This document shows, in pieces, positions 14,111-25,413 of a stretch of 64,000 nucleotides of DNA. Location: the NCBI GenBank assembly GCA_036345935.2, contig JADWOT020001889.1, positions 1 to 64,000 on the forward strand, in the 5' to 3' direction. Each line of letters opens with the position of its first letter. The first letter of the stretch is position 1. The translations under genes were made by a program, and so were the position numbers. This stretch comes from Taenia hydatigena. Its lineage: Eukaryota > Platyhelminthes > Cestoda > Cyclophyllidea > Taeniidae. The notes under the pieces are model-generated. The model saw only the letters and a program-made list of their open reading frames with translations. It did no database searches and was not told the DNA's origin.

Positions 14111-15956
14111 TTATCGTTCATGCTGTACCGCAGTAATTGTCCGCCATTGAACAGCGCTAAAAGCTAATGAAAATATTCTATGCAACGTTCTTTTATCTCT
14201 CGCCGTAAAAAATAACATTAAGCAAAAACTTACAGTTGCATCACCTAATTCTTTTTGTTTCCGACCTGATTATCGCGACGGTGTTGATAAAAGCTGTGTG
14301 CTAGTGGGCCAGATTAGCTATTGATTGTTCCTGCTGAAAGGCTGAAGCGTGGTTATGAGGTATCGAGGAGAACGAAATTAATCAAAGCAACTTAACTAAA
14401 GGACTGCAAATACTGTTGACATCTTTAAGACTCATTTTCCGTGATACACGCGTTTCTCCAAATGCATCTTTTAGGCACGAGGTGAGGGGACAACTTAGAC
14501 CACGGGCTTTGGCCGAAGGCCGATTGCCATGACGCTAAGACACCCTTATGGTCCTCACTAGGACTGCATTATTCGCCCCTAATTTAAGGCAGTAAAGAGG
14601 TTTTAGCGTAACCAGCAGAGAAGAGGAGGCGTCGGCGGACATAGCTCCTACTAATGACGGCATGTAGTATGAGCATTAGCTCTGGATCGCAAAGTTGAAT
14701 CTCCATCCATACTCTAGCGGTATTCTCTTGCAAAACGACTCAAACACAAATCACTGCTGTAAGATTTGAGCTTATCTAGTCATCGAACAGCAAGGGCGAA
14801 CCCTTGCGTAAGACTTCTTCCTTCGCTGCCAAATCCTGGCAAGGGTGATGAGGAATGTGATAGAAACATTCAACACTTAGAAAAGCGTACCTTCTAGGGC
14901 GTATCATGCAAGATTGAGAACTAGGTGGCTATTTACAATCTGACGATTGAGTCCGATAACCACCATGGTTAGAAAATCCAGCACCACAAAGACCAAGCGC
15001 TGAGTCATCCGGTTGATCTCGCAATCGAAAAGTGGCAGGAACTCCGCGTGGCATCAAATCGTAGGCGATTAGGAGGTGGCCAAACTCTACGCCTCCACGG
15101 TAAGCTCACTCGCTCTACTTTCCAAAATGAGGCGAGCCGTCCTTTTCCTTCTCCTGTCTACTTCCCAACAGCTTCCAATTCGTCAATGTGAGATCCATGC
15201 AGCTTCCATCCCGACTGGAATGCAGCCAAGTCAATAAGTAAACTACAAACTTGCCCAGATCCCCACACAAGATTCAAATTGTTCCTCTTCTACAGGAGGA
15301 TGTTTAGCAGAAAAAAATAAGATCGTATTAGAAAAAAAAAGTCGTTTGAAGACTGCATAGGGGAAGAAATCGGAACGCTGAAGTCTGTTATGTGCTTAGA
15401 AGTATCTTGAAATGTGACACTTAATGTTGACATTCTTCGCAACGCCAAATCGGTCCTGAGTATTGTGGAGGGCATTTCTTTTGCCAGCGAAGCAATGCAG
15501 CCAACGCAATTGTCCTGCGGGATCTTCTCAAAGCTACAGCTCTCCTCACAATCAAACTCGATCACTTTTAATCACTAGTAACTCACAGCACTGGTTCTGG
15601 GAAAAAAGCTTCTTTCATTGCTGAGCAAGCGTAAGACCATGTTCTCATAGTAGTGCGCGAAACTGGGACGAAGAGATGTCTTTAAGCTTACGATGGATAT
15701 TGGTGAAGTTGAACCAATTTAGCAACTATCTGGTGGCATACGACCTCCCCACCTAAAAGAATTAAATTAACTGGTTTAGGAGGTAAATAGAGTATAAAGA
15801 TATAAAACCGGCAAAGTCACCATGAACCCTTCAGATTGCACTTAAGAGGAAAAACTAGGGTAGTCTACGAATGTGCACTGCTTAGGGAAGAGTAGCGCCG
15901 TTACTAGGCTGAAGGCGTTTCCTAACCCTACGTCAACAATCCATTAGTCACACACT
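14111..15956. other. No gene recognised
   Basis: Short frames only, nothing with a recognisable domain. It may include degraded 5' parts of the gypsy element whose RT fragment starts at 15957, since the frame is closed by many stops. Confidence 0.4.
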
Positions 15957-16175
15957 ATGGACTTGAAATTCAGATACTGGCAATTAGAAGTTACGAAAAC
16001 AGACAGAAAAGAGACGACTCCTATAGTGCTAAGTAGGCATCATGAATTTCAGACAATGCATGATTGCATAGCAGAATTGATCACTATTTTTCGCCTAGTC
16101 AAACTTGCTACCTCAAATGAAGGCAACAGCACTAAGAGACGAATAGTTGTCGGCTGTCCCAAAGGAAATTTATGA
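15957..16175 (+). mobile_element. Ty3/gypsy reverse transcriptase fragment, copy 1
   Basis: The frame begins MDLKFRYWQLEVTKTDRK and continues to HHEFQTM. This matches the RT palm segment of gypsy elements, whose usual form is DL(K)SGYWQ(I/V)..., then a region with KTAF, then (H)YEF..MPFGL. After QTM the expected PFGL..AP.TFQRLM is lost and the sequence becomes unrelated. Only about 40 residues of the RT domain are recognisable, so it is a dead fragment. Orientation is opposite to the larger gypsy relic near 22 kb. The same fragment is at 40258-40476. Confidence 0.6.
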
Positions 16176-17819
16176 GGTCAAATCCATCGCACCACACACG
16201 GTATTTAAGATTAGAAATTGCGCTTTTTCGATTTCGACTAGTGACGTGTCAGACGTCATGAAATGCGGCACAATTTAAGGTGCCTACTCTAAATCCAAAC
16301 TTGCGCATTTTGTTCCAAAGAACATCACAAACCACGTTATAAAGGAAATCAAATCAACAACGTCTTGGCTGAATGAGCCAGTAGGCAGCATTGTAATGCT
16401 TTCATAGCTAAGAAACAAACCTCCTGATTCCACTTTCATTGTCTGCCAACTTCAGAGCCGCTACGCAACTTGTTACTCTGCGTGTTTATAAGGGATGAAA
16501 TCCACAAGAAGCCAAATTATTGCAGTGTTACCAAAGCAAAACAGCCTCTGTTTCCAACGTTTAGACCACTTTCGTGATCTGCAAAGCACTGCATTTGCTT
16601 AGATTAACATCATAGTAGTTTAGGGTGCAGAGAACAAATGCTGTAGGCATATGGAATGGATGGGAGGTCGTCAGCAAGATATCAAGCCACCAAATTGGAC
16701 GCATGTTGGCCAATCCCTTAGGACCATCAGGAATGCGAGATCTGTCTTCACTTATAAGTCCAGTGATACGTCAGCCACGAATTACTCACTTGAGGGGTAT
16801 ATGGCGCTTGAATGGTTGTCTCTACTTCACACTCGTTACTTGCACTCCCTATCTGATAGCCCTTGATACCAAAAAGACTAACAGGTTAAAGGAGTTGGGA
16901 GGAATGCGCCACAATGCAAACGAAGAGGCATGACAGTGTAAAGAGGATGCTTGCACAGGCTCATGACAAAAAATCGGTTCCATTGAGAAATGCACGACAA
17001 GCTTGGTGAACACTAAGTAACCGCAACTTTTTACTGTTCCCTGCCCATACAGTTATCACCACCAGCACACATCCATTCCACACCGAGACATTGAGTTGTG
17101 ACCAAGACAACTTGCAGCATATTTTGTTGTCACCGCGTCCAATCCATTAAACAATTCACGCGTTAGGCAACAGTAAGTCATGCTGACCTGATGGAATGGT
17201 CGGGGTGAGTTGGACAGGTGCGAAGGGGTGAAGTGGATTGGCTCATACGCTCTTCGGTTCTCTATAGGTGCGAAGTAGGAAATACCATAAAATGGTTAAA
17301 ATACTGAGGTGAATCTATTCGGAAAGACAGGCGATGATGCCAATCACCTAAGTACAAAGTAGCAATCGCTAATCCGATTGGATGGGGAGTGAGTCGCAAG
17401 TGCTAGTATAGGCAATTGCCTGCTTTAAAGCATAACAGAGCTTGTTACAATGGCTATGTACAAATGGTAGTGATAGTAATCGGCCAAGTTTGTTTCAGCG
17501 CAGTTGACACTAATTATAGTGTTGTTCTTATGAATAAAACATAATTTACACTTCCAATGCTGCACTTGAATGAAGCGTTCTCATCAAATAGCTTGACCGC
17601 ATCAGCATCAAAGGCGATTCCCCTCTGACTGATGAGGGAACCCCAGAATAGCCCTTCGGATGAATAATTTAGCCGATTCTCTTTGTTAGGGCCTCACTAC
17701 ATACCTACCGTCTACCTGCTTTACTTCACTTGCCACTGCAGGTGACTATGGGTGTGAAGTGATCAGACAAACACCATAGATGCTAGTACTGCCATAACAT
17801 CCAATGATCGGAAAGGAAA
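16176..17819. other. No gene recognised
   Basis: Two overlapping plus-strand frames at 16625-16933 stay partly open in both copies of the block but show no recognisable motif. They may be the 3' remainder of the retroelement at 15957. The rest is closed in all frames. Confidence 0.35.
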
Positions 17820-18120
17820 GAGGGATAGGCGACGCGATGGATTGGTGTATTCACAGGACTGAAAGGGAACTTTAAGTGTTCCGCGCTCCTCCCTTTCTCA
17901 TTGCTCAGGAAAAGTGGAAAGGTTGAGGAGTGGAGTTAATGGGGATCGCCTTGCATTCCAGCTCCTGTCTGTCCCTCCAATTGGCGTAGAGATGTTGCAT
18001 AAGCAAACACACCATCGTAGTCCCAAATTTTGAAGAGGAACGCACGTTGCAAGCCACAAATTCATCACCCTCTGTGTGTGTGTGTGCTCATCATGGAGAC
18101 AACTAGGTACTGGACGAGGA
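17820..18120 (+). repeat. 5' flank block shared with 58380-58900
   Basis: This block resembles the region downstream of unit D. Both contain CTGAAAGGGAA followed by GTTCC, then a CTC-rich segment, then CAGGAAA.GTG, and end with AGGTACTGGACGAGGAG (here) or AGGTACTAGATGAGGAG (58.86 kb). It directly precedes unit A. A TG dinucleotide run lies at 18073-18086. Confidence 0.5.
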
Positions 18121-18850
18121 GATGAAAATAGACAGACGCCTGATGCTGGCTCCTGCTGCCATTCGATGTGAGGAGCAGAAAACTGTCTCCTGCCAATCTC
18201 ACCTATCCACGTTGCCTCATGACCAAGCCCACAGGATTATACCCGTCCGTCTTTTGCCATTCTTTAACACCACTACAATGTCCTGTTGTGATTGTGTACT
18301 GCAGTCAGAATCACCACGCGCAGAAGCTGACCTGAGTCCCCCCTGAGCAATCAATCATTTAGCATGCATTTTGCTAGGGCGTGTGTATTTATTATTACTT
18401 CACATGATCGTGAAAGTGGTTTGGGTTGTACTATCCCAAGAATTGAATATGTGGGCAGCAATGTTAAATTCGACAACTCTCATTGCATCATCTACTTTGT
18501 ACACCATTGGCGGCTCCTCGAGGATGAACTAAGAGCCACTATTGAAGTCCCTGCGCCTAACAAAGCATTGGAATCTTCGCAAGAATCCTTCGCAGAATTG
18601 GTAACTTCCACTATCTTTTGCTGCATGTTGCACGAGCGGATTGGAAACAATGGTGCATCAGGCGTGAGCACCTCCTACACGTCTACAATGCTTGTGTTAT
18701 TCTGCCTTTACTGTTAATTTGTATGGTTGAGTTTTAACTGGAATATGCCCTTTGGAAACTGGGGATCAGCTGCCAGCCTGTTTTTGGAACAGATGTATCG
18801 GAGGCTAATGCATTATTCTGCATTCAACAGTGCCTCTTCTCTTGGTTAGC
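18121..18850 (+). pseudogene. F-box-like family unit A, broken (copy 1)
   Basis: Homologous to the middle and C-terminal parts of unit D (56828-57870). It reads LSTLPHDQAHRIIPVRLLPF, against LSALPHDQTHRTIHFRLL in D, then a region like YPLNISF as QSFSMHF, then CIIYFVHHWRLLEDELRATI, matching CFIRFVYPCQLIEEDLMLTI. The F-box exon is missing at the 5' side. About 20 residues after the conserved AP.....LE are deleted, and frame shifts separate the conserved pieces (DWKPWCIRREHL survives in the second copy but is shifted here). The tail meets unit B head-on near 18.85 kb. It cannot make a full protein. Confidence 0.7.
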
Positions 18851-19645
18851 ACTCACGATTTCAATGGTTGGTGGGGTGCAAGGGCTTTTGTGACGACTTG
18901 TAGATCATCCACGAGGAATCGTCAACTGCGCACAAAATAGACGATGCAATCGCATTAGTCAGGTCCATCATCGGCGCCTGCATATGCAGCCTTTCGTACA
19001 ATACAACCCACATTACTTTCTTACCAATCTCCTTTAATGGTAAAACTACCTGTCCTAGAAAAGCGTATTTGTAGAGGTTAATTGCTTAGAGGAATATCCT
19101 TGCCAGCTTTTGTGCTTAGTGGTCCTAACAGCAGCATACACTCACAAGAGGATATCGCATTGATGTTAAAGAATGGCAAAAGACGAACGTGCATAATTCT
19201 GGCCGTTCAGTCTTGAGGCAACGTGGACAGGGGGATTGACATGAGGCAGTTTGCTGCGTCCGATATCGAATGGAATCAGAAGCCACTTGGAAGGAGTTTT
19301 GTGAAGATCATGAGTGCATTCTGGCCACGTCCACTGCTTGATGCGCTGGGATGAGGGAGTGATGAATCGCCGCGTGGAACGCACCCACTTCCAACTTGGA
19401 ACAGTAATGCATAGGTTCACAAAGCCTAGAGCATCCGAAAATAGGCATATTTTCAGTGACAATTTTGGTGGAGGATCTGTAATCACACGGTGTGTGTTTT
19501 TGGCCTGCATTTGCAACAATGCACGCGATCCTAAATGATGGTTAAATCTGCCACAGGAACTGGAAAATCAAAGCTTAAGATCTAGTAATTAGAGGCACAC
19601 AGGCGAAACAACGAGAAGAATAGATAGTCAACAGAGACTCACCAT
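18851..19645 (-). pseudogene. F-box-like family unit B, broken (copy 1)
   Basis: Minus-strand member. Its start ATG (19645-19643) is followed at once by a GTGAGT donor. The intron is 138 bp (19642-19505) and exon 2 opens in frame with AKNTHRVITDPPPKLSLK, the same plan as unit D. The F-box-like part is recognisable (DPPPKL...FVNLCITVPSWKW), as is the RIKQWTW motif. Lesions: a run of five G at 19230-19234, against four in the second copy, shifts the frame after GRSKLP. Further down a TAA replaces the Tyr of the conserved SRYPL. The C-terminal third is missing where it meets unit A. Confidence 0.75.
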
Positions 19646-19692
19646 TATAGAGACATCATGGCAGAGATTGTTGGCGCGACGGAAAGTTGGGG

Positions 19693-19769
19693 TTTATATA
19701 GCTCACAAATCGTGTCATGGATTAGAATGACCTCGCCTCGATGCTAACCTATAGGCTCTGTTCGTGTCG
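19693..19769 (-). promoter_or_regulatory. Unit B core promoter: AGGTCA element and TATA box
   Basis: Upstream of unit B on the minus strand: a conserved block containing CACGAACA and GTTAGCATC, then AGGTCA at 19733-19728, then exactly 27 bases, then TATATAAA at 19700-19693, about 50 bases before the start ATG. The same order and the same 27-base gap occur before unit D. AGGTCA is the classical nuclear-receptor half-site, but binding here is only a possibility. Confidence 0.55.
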
Positions 19770-21422
19770 TGCAAAACAAAATGTGGCATAATTATGTTGT
19801 GAAATAGTGTAAAATGACGTGACTGACAAAAGAATCCATAATTCCAAATAGACAGTTACAATTTGCCGCAACAATGAATAAGGGATATCATCAGTGCAGT
19901 TAGTAGTCAATGAGACGAAATTGATAGCTGCACACTTTAACGCACCACGCGTGAGGGATGAATGAGAGCTGACACCAAGCCGACGCGTAGAACAAAGATT
20001 GAAGAAGAGAAAGCAAATACGAGCTTTGCAGTAATAAACAAAATAAGGCCATAAGTTGGTGCTAGCGTAGCACAGTTGAGGTAGTTGCCAGTATCGTGTG
20101 CATCTCATGTGCTTAAGGAAATGAATAATAACAGGCGCTGTAGTAATCGTTTGAGTGCATGTAAAGATTTTAGCATTTAAATTGAATGCGGTCGTCCTAA
20201 ATAAATTTCAAGAGGCCAGGTTTATAAAGGGAAGCTTAATAGCGATCGTCACCTAGAGTAAAGATTCGATAGTAAGTGTGATTTTAGAGTAAAACCTTTT
20301 GTTCTTCAGGTGTATTGAATGCTTTTCAATTGGGAAACTGCAATGTATTGCTCACTTACTGCAACAAGTACAGCTTAGCGTACCTAATGCCCTGCCCTAT
20401 TCATCTCTGCATCCCTGCTACCACCCCTGGCACGGGAAGACTAATTGTGCTGCGGCATCTTTACTGCCTCAGATTAAAAGAGGTCAATCCAGGGAACTAG
20501 AAGGGTTGTTCCTCTTAGTTTCGGACAGATCAACCTTCCACTCAAGCACAAGGCTTGAATTGTTATTCCGCCACTTAGTTGAAAGGCGCTGTTAAGTATA
20601 GAAGTCTTACGTGGCTACCTCAGGTCTTCTAGCGCCTTTTTCGGTGCCACTCTTACAGGTAGACATTAACCTCGCCATCGGGTGGTTTCCCTTCTTACAT
20701 TAGTGAATGGTCTACATTATCGTACCTTGTTATAGTGGAAGGACAGTGGATAGGCACAGGGCTGTGCATTGTACACGAGGCAATTTTTGTATGCGAGAGC
20801 ATTGACTACTCGAAACGCGTATTTGTTCAAACGGTGGTGGTATTGGCGGTACGTTTCGAGTAAAAGGTGTGGTCCGTATGTGTACAAGTTCTCCGAATGT
20901 GTCTGTCCTAATGTTTCTCTAGCCTTGTGTAAAACATTCGTGTCTCTGTACTTATCACAAACATTGTCACCTACTACCTACCTCTCACTCTCATTTCGCG
21001 ATCTGTAAGCAGCTTGAGCGATGAAACACCAATCCATGTGTAAAGCGCAGCCTCCCATGCTAGGAGAAGACGTCATCAAGCCAAATGCCAATCCTCACAT
21101 TGCGCATTTCTGGTAAAAGCAGTTAGTAGTTCGATGAGAGTGTAATTCATTCCTGCTGCCTATCTGTTGCCTTGCGGGTTCCCAAAGGGCATTTGAGAAC
21201 TGCTTGTATGAATTAGAGCGTGGCAACCAGCCACTTGAGTGACACAGCACCTTCTCGGCACCATGAAACATCCTCTGCCAGGAGGAGGTCCAAGTGCTCT
21301 TGTCATATTCATCCAGGCACCTTGCTAACCATGATCGTCACCTCCGCAACGAGCTCACGAGAGGATGCGAGAAAATGCCTATAGATCAGTGCTGTGTCAA
21401 GACCTGTACACTTCGCGCTTCT
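19770..21422. other. No gene recognised
   Basis: Contains open frames of 60-120 codons on both strands without recognisable domains. The 3' end of the minus-strand gypsy relic (integrase region) should lie here, but I cannot identify integrase motifs. Differences between the two copies are scattered substitutions and small indels. Confidence 0.4.
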
Positions 21423-23140
21423 TTAATGATGTTTGGTGGCCTTGCCCAAAAATAGTGCACCCGCTGCAACGTTGTTCGCTTCTGCCAAGATGAATATGCT
21501 AGATGGCACATCCGCATTGTCTTTGTTGTTCCCTCCTCTGACCGGAAATATTAAGTCTAATTTCTGCACTATCCAGTTCCAGCGCACAACTGAACAATCA
21601 TTCTCCTTCACTGTTTGTAACGAAGCAAGCGGTTGTTGATCCATTCGCACTGTAAGCTGCCTCGCTGTCAGGTAGCGTCCGACTGCGACAGGGACAGCAA
21701 ACAGCTCATGTTCTGCTGTACTTTCTGTCTCATCCATTTGTTGAGTTGGGTATTGGTGTAGATGATGACGTCCCTTTGTGCAAGTACATCAACCACGACT
21801 AGATTGCATGTGTCAGTATTTAGTACAAAGTGTGGGAATCTGTCTCCAATTCTTTGAACGCGTCACCGTGTCAATTTTCCCAAAGGAAGTACTTCATGGA
21901 CTGCTTCTCAGTTGGTGCATGCAGCGAATTGACGATGTCAACAAAGCCTTGAACGAAAAGCCTGCAGTAGTTTGCCAAACCAGGAAAATTGTGTTGGCAT
22001 TGGCCAGATTCTCATTCGCATTGCGCGGTCTTCGGCAATCGTCATCACCTTTGTCGAGACTATGTACCCAAGAAAGTTGACCTATCTCTGAAGGAAACGG
22101 TATTTCTTCGGAGTCAGGGCTAATGCAGTCATCCAACTTTCGTTTCAGATTGATATTATGCTCATGGATATCTTCTCGGAGGTAAAAATGTTACCCAGAG
22201 ACCATTGGGTGTATTGGTAACAAACCAATAAATGTTACCCACATTAGGCGTTGGAAGATGGGTGAAGCGCCACAAAATGCAAAGAGCATTGTCCGCAATT
22301 TATAAAGCTTCTTTGGTTCCATACAAACTGCCTCTTCTCCCTTTTGCTTTTGTCGCATCCACTTACCAGTTCGGGATGGGAAACCACTATGATGCATGCA
22401 GGAAGTCTAACGAACCATTTATGTGGGGAGACGAAACGCACCAGTCCTGATAACAGAGTTCGACTTCCTGTGATCAACGCGCAATCGTTGACTACTGACG
22501 CTTTCCTTCACCAGTGCGATCGAAGAAGCTCATCCACAATCATCACCCCAATGGGATGGTTCATTCCTTCCATCAACGGAGGTGATTGGCGTCTGGGTTT
22601 TCGTCAGATAGATTTGTATTTGCCAAAGTCTCTTTTCTGCTTACGTTTGCCCTTTTGTCCTGGTTTCGCGCACGACTATGAGAACGTGGTCGGATCATTG
22701 CTCAGCAATGCGCGAAGTCACTTCCTCTCGTTACCAATGATATGAATTGCTTGTGAGCAAGGGTCATCCGATTCGTTCACAGAGATCTGAGGCTTCAAAG
22801 ATGGTGCTGCACGTATCGTCAGCGTCTAATTAGCCAGTGATACAACTGCGTCGGCTCTAGTGCCCTGCTGGTTGGAGAAGGTGTCTTTTGCGAAATGCAG
22901 GATAGGTTGAGATTGTCGAAGAAAGTCAGCACCAGTCATCACGTTCAAGCCAGTCTAGAGCATATAACACGCCCCACCATGTAGGTTCCTTTCTCCGTGA
23001 AGTCTTCTCACGACGTTGCTTATTTCGCCATCATTGTCACCATTCTCCTGAAAGTGATCTTGTAAGGGTAGGAACATTGCAATGCTTGTTGCAAAGGTTT
23101 GGAAAAGCCAGCGGGTTTGCCATTGACAAGGCCACACACG
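21423..23140 (-). mobile_element. Ty3/gypsy pol relic (protease-RT-RNase H), copy 1
   Basis: Read on the minus strand from high to low coordinates, pol modules appear in the expected order. The protease/RT junction reads GADFLRQSQPILHFAK (about 22.9 kb). An RT finger segment includes SPPLMEGMNH. The RT palm is at 22397-22191, with HSGF then LRTMLFAFCGASPIFQRLM. The RT thumb reads RFLQREVNFLGYIVS then EDRAMRMRIWPMP (about 22.1-22.0 kb). The RNase H region at 21737-21423 has VRMDQQPLASLQTVKEND and VVRWNWIVQKLD, then G.NNKDNAD. Several frame shifts and stops separate the modules, and the YVDD-type catalytic box is not intact. No LTRs were found. A fossil element, duplicated with its block. Confidence 0.75.
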
Positions 23141-24003
23141 AGCCGGGAAATGAGCAGCACGAATATTTTACAGCTTACTCGAACCATGAATTACCGAACG
23201 GAAGCTACTTGGGTGTAGACAGGAGGAGGAGGAGGAGGAGGAGGAGGAGAAGGATGGTTCACCTGGTCTTGCAGAGAATTTACGAGAGAATCGCTAAATA
23301 GCAGTCATCGCGACCGATCATCGAGTGAACGCCACTGCGCTTAGCACTCAATATTAAACCAATCGCCTTGGTTAAATGTGCAGGTGACGCATGTATAATG
23401 AGAGTTGAAAGGAGGTTCAGGAGACGTCGCCAGTAAAACAGTACAATCGTAAGTATGCAATGTACTTTCTAGCCACCCTTTTTGCTTTTTGTGGGTAATG
23501 AATAAATTTGAATAATGAATCTAATTCTTACTATTACAAAGGGTGTTACATATTGTAGCCTGACAATGCGACATGACCCTTCTCCACCACCTCTTCTATG
23601 CAACTTTCCTTAAAGCAGGAAAACTGATTGGGTTCGACACCTTTGTTGTCTCAGATAGGAGAAAATCTATGCAGTCATTGCAGAGACTGAAGTGGTGAAT
23701 ACTGTCATCGTCATACAAGCGGACCTTCTCCCACCTCTCGCTTACTTGATACGCTTTTGAATAATAGGCAACAGTCCTTTTCAGTCCTCTGATTGAATTG
23801 CCTTGTTCTCTCCAATGTGCCTCAGTAATTTCTATCCATGCTTTAAGTCCGTCAACGGGTGTGATCAATGTCTATTCTAGCCCACCTGTCCACAGCTTCG
23901 CTATCCGCGCTGTCGCATTTACTATGTCAAGAGCGTAAGGAACTGTGCACTGCAGTTGCAAGTCTTCACTCAATGTTATTTCTCATGACAGAACAACAAA
24001 GTA
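23141..24003. other. No gene recognised; GGA repeat
   Basis: Includes a (GGA)n run at 23220-23249. A minus-strand frame at 23596-23868 (90 codons) is open in both copies, with tryptophan- and charge-rich content, but no motif or splice context that I recognise. Confidence 0.35.
23220..23249. repeat. GGA triplet repeat, copy 1 allele
   Basis: About nine to ten GGA units. The second copy has only about five (47551-47567), a post-duplication length change. Confidence 0.75.
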
Positions 24004-24523
24004 ATGTTCTGTAAAATGGCTCATAATAATAATAATTTAAGCAGACACATGAAGAAAGTGGTCGCCTTTCAAAGTGTGTGCATTTTCATTCGGAGAAAGA
24101 TGGAGGGGTTAAATTCAGGTAACAACGAGTTATTTGACGAAGATGGATACAGTAGAGAGAAATCGCTTTACATTCATGACGATGCGAATGACGGCGATGA
24201 TGGATGGGGGAGGTTCGTGGACGCAACGCTGATTGCACTCAGTCAAATTGCTTTCTTCGGCGTCTCGATGAGACCAAGCTTGTGGTAAATCTCACCCCCG
24301 TCAGATGCAATGAATGTCTTTGTAGGATGGTAAACAAATTGTTAAATGTTGCAGCTTACCTGAGCTTGAGTTACTTAAAGCCATCGACGAATTCGAAGAG
24401 CTTTTAGATGAGCTGAAGAAACACATCTGCTCGCTGCAACACGTCATTTGCACTATCGTAGTGACTTTCTTCCTTGAGCGATCGAAGCGCTTCTGCCTTT
24501 GTCCAGATATGATGGATTACTAG
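24004..24523 (+). pseudogene. Family Z gene, copy 1, truncated by a nonsense codon
   Basis: Two exons. Exon 1 runs from ATG 24004 to 24284 and ends MRPSL plus TG. The donor is GTAAAT at 24285 and the acceptor GCAG ends at 24354, giving a 70 bp intron. Exon 2 joins in frame as C-LPELELLKAIDEFEELLDE. The protein has an acidic middle (DDANDGDDGW) and a leucine/glutamate-rich helix at the start of exon 2 that could form a short coiled coil. In this copy a TAG at 24521 replaces the CAG of the second copy, cutting the product to 149 residues instead of 171. No known domain is recognised. A more decayed inverted paralogue lies at 13780-14110. Confidence 0.45.
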
Positions 24524-25413
24524 AAATGCCTTCTCAACCGATATCGACTAATAATGCTCAATCTTGCATCATCCAAATTCTTGCCTCAATGGGCACTTCG
24601 ATGCCACTAGGCGATGGTTGATGAGTAATTGTTGGCTCTCCATTGTAGAACTTGGCTTGTCCTCAGCTTTCGTTAGAGCTGTCTAACCAATTAAGTGTGT
24701 AACGACATGGTTGAGGATAGACGCCTGTGATTGACAATGCTTGAAACCTAAATCGCCTCCTCATCATGCATTTGTTAATTTGTAGCTGCCTCTTTGATCC
24801 ATCGCCAGTAGGTAGCTCATCTCTATCCCACTTCCTTTCCCACTTGTCTTGCATTATGTACATTTGGATCTGATCCTGACGCTACGTCACGTGGCGTGGT
24901 ACTGCGGTTCCTTTGAAACCAGGCAACATGTTCTACTGGTTGATTTTAATTCCAACTTGAGTCGCTGCAATGGAACGCTCATCCTACGGGTGTCACAAAT
25001 CACTTTCGCTTCGCGATTCTCAATTCTAAGGAAGGATATGGGTTCCAAGTGGGAACATACTCTCAACTCAATTTGTCCAGGCAGTATTTCATTTTACCGC
25101 ATACTTTAGCCTGCCTCCTTTGTGCCTTAATTTCTGTTTGATCCCATCAACAGCCGGCTCAGATTCTAACCTGCCTGCTGATTGATTAGCTGTTTTGTAT
25201 CAGAGGATATCAGTCACGGTGCCATCGTTGGACTATTCGCATGCATTTGCGAGTGCAGATTTGGTGCATCTAATAGGATTGTACATTTGAAATGGTTTCA
25301 TGGTCCTTTCCTCCTGCTCATGTGTGCAGCCAAGTAGTTTCTTTAATTCTGCCACACACCCCAACGTGTGGACGTGTGGCCAAATATATTTAGCTTTCCA
25401 CTTTTTCTCACAG
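24524..25413. other. No gene recognised; possibly upstream introns of gene W
   Basis: No open frame with domain content. Copy 1 lacks two pieces present in the second copy near 25.07 kb, of about 18 bp and 140 bp. If gene W is real, its earlier exons should lie here or further left, but I could not pick them. Confidence 0.35.

Noticed and set aside
23596..23868. 90-codon minus-strand frame open in both copies
   Set aside because: Recent duplication alone keeps frames open; there is no motif, start context or splice signal to support a gene.
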